Positions 34,101-39,785 of a stretch of 41,865 bases of DNA are shown piece by piece. Under the pieces are notes generated by a model that was not told the origin of the DNA, searched no databases, and saw only the letters and a list, made by a program, of their open reading frames with translations. Source of the stretch: an uncultured Parabacteroides sp. (GTDB lineage Bacteria > Bacteroidota > Bacteroidia > Bacteroidales > Tannerellaceae); NCBI GenBank assembly GCA_900552465.1, contig URZO01000028.1, positions 1 to 41,865 on the forward strand, written 5' to 3'. The stretch's first letter is position 1. The number at the start of each line of letters is the position of its first letter. The translations under genes and the position numbers were made by a program.

Positions 34101-34532
34101 CTTAGGAGCTGTTCCGGAGAAAGCCCATCCGTCCAGATCAACACCTACAGCAAGTGTATCACCCATCGCTTGGTTGTGTTTCCAATCCGGATTAATGTCG
34201 ATCGCCAACTTCTTGCCTGTTGCCTTATTGCGGAAATCATAAATAAAAGACTGTCCTGCAATAGCCGGTTTTGTCACAGCCACACACCAAAGAGAGTTAG
34301 CCAATTCGTTTGGAGCCAGAGCTGCTCTGCCCTTCACATACAAAGAATCGAGACCGTCTGCACGCTTTGTCATTACAACGACAGAGTCCTGGTTATCGGA
34401 AACAGTGATCTGGTACAACTTATTGTTGTACGTCCCGTCCGTCTTGTCCAGTTCCACCTGTGCAGATACAGAACCGACTCCCACTGTGGCCAGCATAGCG
34501 CCGACCAAAAAAGTAGAAAACTTCTTGTTCAT
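31173..34532 (-). CDS. Large secreted surface protein with DUF6383-type C-terminal domain
   Basis: 1,119 residues with signal peptide (residues 1-24). The long middle is acidic, beta-rich and full of Y, D and V; no enzyme motif is visible. The C-terminal 70 residues (from about 1050) contain VVITNVLGQVV and end GEEAVKTVVK. This pattern resembles the type 9 secretion sorting domain (x-N-x-x-G-Q-x-V ... V-x-G-x-x-x-x-K-x-V-V-K) and defines the DUF6383 family common in Parabacteroides. It is probably exported to the surface, perhaps S-layer-like. Codon use (GCT, GTT, ATC) is close to that of the ribosomal genes here, which suggests high expression. There is no promoter facing it in the present sequence; see the invertible segment upstream. 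Confidence 0.85.
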   Translation of the reverse strand: MNKKFSTFLVGAMLATVGVGSVSAQVELDKTDGTYNNKLYQITVSDNQDSVVVMTKRADGLDSLYVKGRAALAPNELANSLWCVAVTKPAIAGQSFIYDFRNKATGKKLAIDINPDWKHNQAMGDTLAVGVDLDGWAFSGTAPKLQDNRPMYVYIPGKDSVAALVWDEAGARGGLEVMKVFAHTDTIAEQVTNRGFVFSLREPEHLTLNADALHTLFGSNPDGESVKFSFWKTIGDNEVELKNTPSKEKIVGNVFDQELIAHDTTFAGVADKGVYFTTKKGNYLRVDTAWHNGDGIRFNVLTDTTTQAAWDADIAAGRNMGHYFFQINYAPASDSVYMRVDTAIYNISLGDGYFDTPAHGADSTYVVLQNLTENEKWALTVGKDSIATRIALGFGTCGDEVGLGRTSVADGLYTIKDKTSGKYFAYPLYGNGTVLDWVEFDEKSQLAAHMPAYQWIIDRSYDTGDLAETSPITIENREYKTKLTVQLYKDEDGKIFARSTDLAGADLEIVEISKDDYPEAYTDKYLGYYHRPAADIQYNVNKYVFRYFHPYALDDDARYLTIDNDSLLYAKENRKGVNFELQSYESKEYDYGVAHNVAGGDITQKAYKESIYGKIGIVPLKRTAYIIAREGAVLDSIADKKYAMAQREYLLNDIDSFYMKANNYYGEDDFFTIIKSYYTGSDLVPAFSKAGISDNNLNSPMGVQELSTERSSAFSIKYDDTPLYRRFNNANIGEEEIGRDSLKFREFYRGEYLMDETNKNFLDASVDYLGIWTADKAEGKLAFRVDTAWVTRGLGYIKPQYLISVSNSFYEGKVAEDCEEDGVHIDRETLEETDDASACIHAKMAVPAFWRGKYLVSFADSVAKYNGEDEALPYLDKIGAYTRVGFVDAIHKGDSLYVLPAAYRNVKNEDIKFAELDELNAELKDEFDRGASDEYPFIINLKGDNHKNVTWSFRYVYPDEALSVEEEGKENSFLIESMAYPEVDGEYNAAGSKLSIAPNCAAWLKNQNGCLVLTNERSSFEDAVTGGDPALIFNVDRKAADDDYATDNEEIATSEIAVIGQEGAVRIANAEGKKVVITNVLGQVVANTVITSSDVVIAAPAGVIVVAVEGEEAVKTVVK

Positions 34533-34596
34533 AATCTAAACTTTAATATTAATAATACAATAATTGAAATGTTCAGTTCTTATCTTTCTATATATA

Positions 34597-34625
34597 TGTA
34601 CACGCGTTTATAATGTACACGTGTT
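34597..34625. promoter_or_regulatory. Direct repeat in the leader of the DUF6383 gene
   Basis: TGTACACGCGTT (34597-34608) and TGTACACGTGTT (34614-34625) are 12-bp direct repeats with one mismatch, 17 bp apart centre to centre, each partly self-complementary. It could be a regulator site in the long leader. Confidence 0.4.
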
Positions 34626-34645
34626 AACTTTTGTATATTGATAGC

Positions 34646-34846
34646 AAAAACGATCCTTTTTTTTAGTCATTTTTTCCGCCTATTTCCGAAGTTCGTGTCG
34701 AAAAGACGGTTTTTCGTCCTCGAATTGCTATCTAATTGATAAGAAAGGATATAGATATAGGATTTTTTTTCATGAAAAGGGTTGCGGATTAAAAAAGTAT
34801 ATGTATTTTTGTGCTGTAAAAATGACTAAAAAAAAGGATCGTTTTT
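34646..34846. other. Putative invertible promoter segment (phase switch)
   Basis: Left repeat at 34646-34674 (AAAAACGATCC, eight T, AGTCATTTTT) and right repeat at 34818-34846 are perfect 29-bp inverted copies. They bound 143 bp containing a promoter (34782-34811) pointing away from the DUF6383 gene. No minus-strand TAnnTTTG was found in the segment or between it and the gene. Flipping would place the -7 box at about 34681-34688 facing the gene with a leader near 140 nt. Phase-variable surface glycoproteins controlled by invertible promoters are known in Parabacteroides. No recombinase gene lies in this window. Confidence 0.7.
34782..34811 (+). promoter_or_regulatory. Promoter within the invertible segment (currently facing away)
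   Basis: -33 TTG (34782-34784), 19-bp spacer, -7 TATTTTTG (34804-34811, exact TAnnTTTG). Transcription would begin near 34818, exactly at the right inverted repeat. Confidence 0.65.
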
Positions 34847-34861
34847 TTTAGTCATTTTTTT
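34818..34861 (+). terminator. Hairpin directly downstream of the segment's promoter
   Basis: AAAAATGACTAAAAAAAA (34818-34835) pairs with TTTTTTTTAGTCATTTTT (34842-34859) around loop GGATCG, followed by T. It overlaps the right inverted repeat, so in the present orientation the promoter would fire straight into it, insulating the locus. Confidence 0.6.
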
Positions 34862-35057
34862 ATGCCCTAAACACCTGTCCTCCAATTACTTATTTCAAAA
34901 AACGATATTCCAAAAATTCATTAATGCCATTTTAGTCCAAAAACCGGTGCTTTTTAGGGAAAACCCCGATGCCTACTGCGTTTCAGAGGGGTGCTTGTTC
35001 GTTTCCGGAGCGATGCTTGCCGGGGCGTTTTTCGAGGTTTTCCGGATTTTGCCAAAA
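34862..35057. other. Non-coding gap between phase switch and DUF3987 locus
   Basis: No convincing gene. A short plus-strand frame from 34947 runs through the repeat at 35058-35090 to 35162; it is probably not expressed as such but is in frame with the repeat (see findings). Confidence 0.5.
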
Positions 35058-35090
35058 AAAACTGTCAAAACTGTCAAAACTTCGCCCCCC
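35058..35090 (+). repeat. Inverted repeat copy 1, just past the DUF3987 gene
   Basis: Two copies of AAAACTGTC followed by AAAACTTCGCCCCCC, ending 4 bp before the DUF3987 gene's stop codon. Its complement recurs at 36532-36563 with one mismatch over 32 bp. On the plus strand it reads K-T-V-K-T-V-K-T-S-P-P in an open frame. Confidence 0.75.
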
Positions 35091-35093
35091 ATT

Positions 35094-37457
35094 TCAAATA
35101 GCAACAATTTTCTTCCCGGCATCCGTTTTCGAGTAGTAACCGGCTCCTTCAGAGACGATTAAGTTATATTTTTCGGCTTTACGGAGAAAACGGTCGACCG
35201 AAGACTCCGACACTCCACGGACATTTGCCCCGGCCAGGACATCCGCACGCTTGAAAGTGTCGGGCAACGATGCAAACAGATTCTGCATATGATGCGGGAA
35301 CTTGAAATGAACCTCGGAAGAGGCACGTTTCAACGACGTAGCCACGACATAAGCATGCTGCAAACATATTTTTCCGAGATGGAAAGCAGTGTTGAAATCA
35401 TCTTCCCGAATTGTCCATGTGCGTTCCGTCGAACCGCTCTCTCCTTTGCGCAGGCCGGTCAAGGTCATGGCTATGCGAAAGATTGCCAAGCGGTAGCGCA
35501 GGACGGTAGACTCCAGGTCTTCATTGCCGAAAAAGCGGACATTATAATATTCACCCTTGAAGAAACGGTCCAGACGTTTGCGCTGAGCGTCACTGAACCG
35601 TACCCAAGTCGGCGACCCGTCGAGAAAAACACCGATGTCTAAAACCCGCTGCCCGAAAGAATCCATATACAGGGAAGCCGCCGGTGTGTCGTCGGCAGAG
35701 GTCAACGGGCGGTACTCCCCGCCCCCTGCGATCTTGTACATCAGCATACGGCTGAAAAGGCCGTTTTCGGTGGACGGGATCAGCCGGGGCAGGATAGCGG
35801 GCGTACCGCTCCAAAGCAATGCCAGACTGGGCCGGCGTGCCAGGTAGGTGCCGTTGTTTTTCGACGAACTGCCGACCGTCTCGTGGTGAGCCGCCTTGTT
35901 CAAGATATCGCCGAAATTACCGAAATCTTGCGACATCATGGTGGCGATGGTCTCCATCTCCGTATCCATCATGCAGGACGTGTAGGGCGAGTTGGTGTCG
36001 AGCAGTTCCACCAGCCGCGCCTGCGTGACATGGCCGGTAAGATGAAGGTTCATCTGCTTCACGACTTTCGGTTTCGACGGAGGCGGGCCAAGCGGTTCTT
36101 TCCCGGCACGGTTCTGTCGTTTCCGCATCTTGTAGTTTTCATATTCCTCGTTGGCCGCTTCATATTCTTCGACATAATGCCGCGAATTGTCGTAGACGTA
36201 CTGCTGCCAGGGGTCCAACAACTTCTGGAGTCCGGCTATACACCCTTTCCCGCTCCCCGAACTGCCGGTAACAATCGTATACAGAGCAGGCGAATAGTCG
36301 TGTTCGTCCAACGATCCTTTGACGCCGGGCATCACACTGCTCAACAACGTCACCGAAGAGATTAGCAAGACATCCCGTTCCGTACGGCTGTCCGCACGCT
36401 TGAGAATGTCCGTGAGAAGGGGTGGCAAGTTGTCGTAGACAGCCTTGTCAAAACAGGGCAAAAGGGTGCTATCAGGCTCTATGTCAGGCATTTCATCCCA
36501 ACCATCCATCAAATGTGCATTTCCGGGCACAGGGGGCGAAGTTTCGACAGTTTTGACAGTTTTCCGGTGCAGACCGACCTCGTCCGGATGGTAGGCGCAG
36601 CTTCCGTGCGAGGCGCTGTAGCGGCGGAAGATGTCGGTCACAGTCGTCTCGACTTCGGCGGCCGGGAAGTCGGCGGAAACATAGCGGCACACACATTCGC
36701 GGACGGCGTCGTAAGGCGAAAAACCGGCGTTGTTCAAGGCCGAGGCCAGCTTCACGATATAGGAATGGCGCGAGCCGGGCACGAAAGGGTTCGCCTCTTC
36801 ATACTTGTCGATGTAGTTCGAAAGCCGCATACCGGTGGATGTGCCACCTGACGGTTGCCCGGCGCTTGTCAAAAGCTCCGACCCGGCGACGGGGATTTCC
36901 AACACTTCCGACTCTTCTTTGTAGAAGGCGTTCCGATCGTGGCTGGCGAAACAGCCCCGGTTCGGGTCCTTGCCGCTGACGTCTACCGTCACACCCGGAA
37001 GGTCCGCCTCGATACGGCGGCGGACGACTTCAAAGGCCTGCTTGTGATGTTCCAGATCACTGTCTACCAGCGCGAAAAACTTGGCACCGGTATAGGAGGG
37101 ACTGCCGTGGCCGGCTTTCACATACGGGAGCGCGGCTGCCCGGAGGAGCAATTCGGGCACGGCTATGGGCGAATCGTCTATGTCGATCACCACACAGGCG
37201 CTGTAGCGCACCATATGCTCGAGTCTGCGACCTCCCTCCATCACGCCGCCGGCAACATAAAGGGGCAGTTTTTTCTTGTACGCATCGGCTTCGTCCTTCT
37301 TTCCTGCCTTGACAAGCCCGTGCAGGTAGGCGATCTGTCTCGCAAATTCATCACTCTTCACCTTGCCGATGTACTGCTCCAAGGTCATCGAGCAGGCGTT
37401 CCCGGTCAGGAACGCGGAGCCGAAGTACGTGCCTTCGACCTCTTTTCTTATTATCAT
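35094..37457 (-). CDS. BT4734-type primase-like domain plus DUF3987 ATPase protein
   Basis: 787 residues from the ATG at 37457. The N-terminal part (about 1-190) is the BT4734/VirE N-terminal-type domain (RYSACVVIDIDD at 84-95, GHGSPSYTGAKFFALVD at 117-133) found with mobile elements. The next part (about 215-285) is a small helical domain (SRHSYIVKLASALNNAGFSPYDAV). A linker with KTVKTVETSPP follows (about 299-309), then the DUF3987 domain with a P-loop GSSGSGKG (398-405). The combination suggests a primase/helicase-like protein, but activity is unproven. DUF4248 lies 75 bp upstream on the same strand. The linker DNA is one half of an inverted repeat whose other half lies just beyond the stop. 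Confidence 0.88.
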   Translation of the reverse strand: MIIRKEVEGTYFGSAFLTGNACSMTLEQYIGKVKSDEFARQIAYLHGLVKAGKKDEADAYKKKLPLYVAGGVMEGGRRLEHMVRYSACVVIDIDDSPIAVPELLLRAAALPYVKAGHGSPSYTGAKFFALVDSDLEHHKQAFEVVRRRIEADLPGVTVDVSGKDPNRGCFASHDRNAFYKEESEVLEIPVAGSELLTSAGQPSGGTSTGMRLSNYIDKYEEANPFVPGSRHSYIVKLASALNNAGFSPYDAVRECVCRYVSADFPAAEVETTVTDIFRRYSASHGSCAYHPDEVGLHRKTVKTVETSPPVPGNAHLMDGWDEMPDIEPDSTLLPCFDKAVYDNLPPLLTDILKRADSRTERDVLLISSVTLLSSVMPGVKGSLDEHDYSPALYTIVTGSSGSGKGCIAGLQKLLDPWQQYVYDNSRHYVEEYEAANEEYENYKMRKRQNRAGKEPLGPPPSKPKVVKQMNLHLTGHVTQARLVELLDTNSPYTSCMMDTEMETIATMMSQDFGNFGDILNKAAHHETVGSSSKNNGTYLARRPSLALLWSGTPAILPRLIPSTENGLFSRMLMYKIAGGGEYRPLTSADDTPAASLYMDSFGQRVLDIGVFLDGSPTWVRFSDAQRKRLDRFFKGEYYNVRFFGNEDLESTVLRYRLAIFRIAMTLTGLRKGESGSTERTWTIREDDFNTAFHLGKICLQHAYVVATSLKRASSEVHFKFPHHMQNLFASLPDTFKRADVLAGANVRGVSESSVDRFLRKAEKYNLIVSEGAGYYSKTDAGKKIVAI
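36532..36563 (-). repeat. Inverted repeat copy 2, inside the DUF3987 gene linker
   Basis: Complement of 35058-35090 with one mismatch over 32 bp. It encodes K-T-V-K-T-V-E-T-S-P-P in the linker between the N-terminal and ATPase domains. Confidence 0.75.
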
Positions 37458-37532
37458 ATTATTGTGTATTAAATGAAAGGCTACAATTATCACCGAAACG
37501 TTTCATGCAGCTCTTTCGGTTGTTCGTTGTTT

Positions 37533-37769
37533 TCAGGGTTCTCCCAAGTGATCGACTAAACAGGCGACCTGCTTCGGCGTATATAACTTCTGGAATTTTA
37601 CCCATCCGGCAGCTACCAGTTTCTCTTTCAGACCGCGCGAGGTCCGTATCCATACCCACATCCTTTTGTAGGCGATCTCGGGCGTGCAGTCTGGGAAGTA
37701 AAGGAGTGCGAATTCGGTGACTCCCATTGCGCCTTTTGCCGACATAAGCTCTATTTTTTTATCTTTCAT
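37533..37769 (-). CDS. DUF4248 family protein
   Basis: 78 residues. MGVTEFALLYFPDCTPEIAYKRMW with the closing ASN/LYTPKQVACLVDHLGEP-like end matches the DUF4248 family, small Bacteroidetes proteins always found beside DUF3987/BT4734-type and HU-like genes. The pattern of a helix-turn-helix-like PEIAYKRMWVWIRTS and WVKFQKLYTPKQVACLV suggests DNA binding. Function unknown. Divergent from the HU-HIG gene, separated by 220 bp with repeated TTCCGGAA palindromes. Confidence 0.85.
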   Translation of the reverse strand: MKDKKIELMSAKGAMGVTEFALLYFPDCTPEIAYKRMWVWIRTSRGLKEKLVAAGWVKFQKLYTPKQVACLVDHLGEP

Positions 37770-37870
37770 AGCATTTTTATATCAAGAGTTATAATACACC
37801 ACTAATATAATTATTTTTTTGGTACTATGCAAGAATTTCGACAAATATTCCGGCAAAAAACAGAGAATAC

Positions 37871-37887
37871 TTCCGGAACTTCCGGAA
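37871..37887. promoter_or_regulatory. Two TTCCGGAA palindromes in the divergent region
   Basis: TTCCGGAA at 37871-37878 and at 37880-37887, each an 8-bp palindrome, one base apart. They lie 38-54 bp upstream of the HU gene's -7 box, where an operator for one of the island's proteins would be expected. Confidence 0.4.
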
Positions 37888-37924
37888 GCCGTACATACCT
37901 TTCCGATGAGGCTGCGGACGGTCG

Positions 37925-37932
37925 TATCTTTG
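37925..37932 (+). promoter_or_regulatory. -7 promoter box of the HU-HIG operon
   Basis: TATCTTTG is an exact TAnnTTTG, 58 bp before the HU gene ATG at 37990. No clear -33 box. Confidence 0.55.
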
Positions 37933-37989
37933 TCATGTAATCAAGAGGACAACCGGTCCTCACATCACTAACCCTTAATTCTTAATCGT

Positions 37990-38433
37990 ATGGCAGTAAA
38001 GTACAAACTTGTTTTAAAAAAAGACTTGACCAAAGGCGCGGCAGCCGACGCCAAGCGGTATTATGCCTCGGCCAATGTCACCGGTATGATGGATTTCGAG
38101 ACGATCTGCGATGTGGTAGCAGACCGTTCGACGGCCAGCGACGGCGACGTGGCGCTCGTCTTGTTGGGACTGATCCGTTGCATGCAGGAAGCATTGCTGC
38201 GTGGCGAAGTGGTCCAGTTGGGTGCATTGGGCAATTTCCGGATCTCGCTCGGAAGCTCTGGAGTGGTAAATGCAGACGATTTTCACGCATCGATGATCAG
38301 GAAGCCGCGAATAATCTATTCTCCGGGAGTTAAGCTGCGCGAAATGATCGCTAAAGTGAGTATTGAACGCATTGGGCAAGAGACAGATAAGCCCAACGCA
38401 GGTGGTAGCGAAGAAAGACCGGGAGAATTATGA
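37990..38433 (+). CDS. HU-like DNA-binding protein (HU-HIG type)
   Basis: 147 residues. It starts MAVKYKLVLKKDLTKGAAADAK, then a helical part (TICDVVADRSTASDGDVALVL) and the HU-like beta-arm region GALGNFRISLGSSGVVNADDF with a basic stretch (KPRIIYSPGVKLREMI) near 105-120. This architecture is the Bacteroidetes HU-HIG family (HU fused to extra C-terminal tail), distinct from housekeeping HU. It probably binds DNA of this island or its host element. Its stop overlaps the next gene's start in ATGA. Confidence 0.88.
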   Translation: MAVKYKLVLKKDLTKGAAADAKRYYASANVTGMMDFETICDVVADRSTASDGDVALVLLGLIRCMQEALLRGEVVQLGALGNFRISLGSSGVVNADDFHASMIRKPRIIYSPGVKLREMIAKVSIERIGQETDKPNAGGSEERPGEL

Positions 38434-38900
38434 AACCAGCACAAATCAGCTTCGTAAAAGAGTACCTGCCGGCAGCTTTGTCGGCGGGGGCTGCTTTCAA
38501 CATGAATCCGCTGGTCATCCTGGCACAGGCGGCGTTGGAGAGTGGTTGGGGCATGAGCGACCTGGCACAGGGAAGCCGGAACTTTTTCGGATTGACGGCC
38601 TATGGTTGCAGTAATGCTTATTGGCATGGCGGAAAGACGGTCGTAAAGACTCCGGCCTACTCGTTGGACTTCCGCCGGTATGACAGCGCTGAGAATTCGT
38701 TCCTGGATTTTGCACGCCTTATCCGTAACAACTACCGCCGTGCCTGGCAAGTCAGCAACTCACCGGAGGCATACGCCAAAGAGATCGCCTACAGCCCCTA
38801 CATCAGCGAATGGAACGGCGACGACCGCGAAACGTACCGCCACAGCATCATCCAGATCGCCCGGACGATAGAGGCTGTCATTGCGTTGATTGGGGGATGA
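38430..38900 (+). CDS. Glucosaminidase-domain (FlgJ/LytD-like) cell-wall hydrolase
   Basis: 156 residues made of one glucosaminidase (mannosyl-glycoprotein endo-beta-N-acetylglucosaminidase-like) domain: NPLVILAQAALESGWGMSDL (about 27-46; catalytic Glu39 in A-L-E-S-G-W-G), SRNFFGLTAYG, FRRYDSAENSFLDFARLI and closing YSPYISEWNGDDRETYRHSI. No signal peptide is seen, unlike typical autolysins. In most islands of this type an amidase takes this position. Start overlaps the HU stop (ATGA), so the two are translationally coupled. Confidence 0.9.
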   Translation: MKPAQISFVKEYLPAALSAGAAFNMNPLVILAQAALESGWGMSDLAQGSRNFFGLTAYGCSNAYWHGGKTVVKTPAYSLDFRRYDSAENSFLDFARLIRNNYRRAWQVSNSPEAYAKEIAYSPYISEWNGDDRETYRHSIIQIARTIEAVIALIGG

Positions 38901-38921
38901 ATGTTTCGGACAGAAGAGCGC

Positions 38922-38996
38922 AAATGATGATTTATCGGTCTGTTCTATTAATGGGGCAATGCCCCATTAATAGAACAGACCGATAAATCATTATTT
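38922..38996. repeat. Near-perfect 75-nt palindrome between glucosaminidase and small peptide
   Basis: Left arm 38922-38957 and right arm 38961-38996 are 36-bp complements with one mismatch, separated by AAT. The inner part is ATTAATGGGGC/GCCCCATTAAT. As RNA it would form a very stable hairpin just upstream of the small peptide gene; as DNA it could extrude a cruciform. No T-run follows, so it is not a simple terminator. Confidence 0.85.
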
Positions 38997-39027
38997 ACCT
39001 CACAAACAAACAATAATACAACAGATT

Positions 39028-39198
39028 ATGCAGAAAATCAGAAAGATCCTCGAATTTGTTTTGGCTTTTTTGAATTTCTTGTTTCACTTTAAACCCGTAC
39101 CGGATGAAGAACCTCCCGTCAGCTTTGAAACTTATCCTCGCCCTGCTCCTCCGGATACTGAGGAAGGGGATGAACCTTTATTTGAGACTATCCGTTAG
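39028..39198 (+). CDS. Short hydrophobic peptide (56 aa), 'smalltalk'-like position
   Basis: 56 residues. MQKIRKILEFVLAFLNFLFHF is a single hydrophobic helix; a proline- and acid-rich tail follows (KPVPDEEPPVSFETYPRPAP, then EEGDEPLFETIR). Very short hydrophobic peptides ('smalltalk proteins' in annotations) are commonly found after the hydrolase in HU/DUF4248/DUF3987 islands; this one occupies that position but its sequence is not the usual one. Holin- or toxin-like membrane action is possible, not shown. It sits 31 bp after the long palindrome. Confidence 0.6.
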   Translation: MQKIRKILEFVLAFLNFLFHFKPVPDEEPPVSFETYPRPAPPDTEEGDEPLFETIR

Positions 39199-39218
39199 GA
39201 TCAGGCTCTGGTAAAACA

Positions 39219-39257
39219 CAAAAAAGCCCGTCTGCAAGAGAGCAGACAGGCTTTTTT
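39219..39257. terminator. Bidirectional terminator between small peptide and rplQ
   Basis: An A-run, GCCCGTCTGC paired with GCAGACAGGC (one mismatch), then seven T. It serves the small peptide from the left and the ribosomal operon from the right. Confidence 0.85.
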
Positions 39258-39282
39258 TATTTGTTTGCCAAAAACAGGCCGA

Positions 39283-39777
39283 TTATTCGGCAGCTTTTTC
39301 TTCAGCAACCGGTGCTTCTGCAACGGGAGCTTCGACAGCAGCTTCAGCAGCTGTGGCTTTCTTACGAGAACGTCTTGTCTTCGTAGCTTTCTTAGCTGTA
39401 GCTGTTTTCAACATGTTTTCGTTGTAATCAACCAGTTCAATGAAGCACATGGCTGCGTTGTCACCCAGACGGTTGCCAGTCTTCAGGATACGTGTGTAAC
39501 CACCCGGACGGTCGCCGATCTTCTGAGATACTTCCTTGAACAATTCTGTTACAGCAAATTTGTCCTGCAAATTGCTGAATACCACACGTCTTGAGTGAGT
39601 TGTATCCTCTTTAGACTTAGTGATAAGCGGTTCTACAAATTTACGGAGCGCTTTCGCTTTAGCAACAGTGGTGAAGATTCTCTTATGCTTGATAAGGGAA
39701 CATGCCATGTTTGAAAGCATTGCGTTACGGTGAGTATTTGTACGACCCAAATGATTTATTTTCTTATTATGTCTCAT
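39283..39777 (-). CDS. rplQ: 50S ribosomal protein L17
   Basis: 164 residues. The core (1-about 125) has MRHNKKINHLGRTNTHRNAM, the conserved basic start, and GGYTRILKTGNRLGDNAAMC near 92-111. The C-terminal 35-40 residues form a Lys/Ala/Glu-rich tail (KKATKTRRSRKK, then AVEAPVAEAPVAEEKAAE), as is usual in Bacteroidetes but absent in E. coli L17 (127 residues). Last gene of the rpsK-rpsD-rpoA-rplQ operon, just before the terminator. Confidence 0.98.
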   Translation of the reverse strand: MRHNKKINHLGRTNTHRNAMLSNMACSLIKHKRIFTTVAKAKALRKFVEPLITKSKEDTTHSRRVVFSNLQDKFAVTELFKEVSQKIGDRPGGYTRILKTGNRLGDNAAMCFIELVDYNENMLKTATAKKATKTRRSRKKATAAEAAVEAPVAEAPVAEEKAAE

Positions 39778-39785
39778 CGCTATAC

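Noticed and set aside
33456..34613. 385-residue plus-strand open frame antisense to the start of the DUF6383 gene
   Set aside because: Same cause; it runs through the signal-peptide region of the real gene.
34947..35162. 71-residue plus-strand frame through the 35058-35090 repeat
   Set aside because: Not convincing as a stand-alone gene and overlaps the DUF3987 gene end; kept only as evidence of in-frame repeats.
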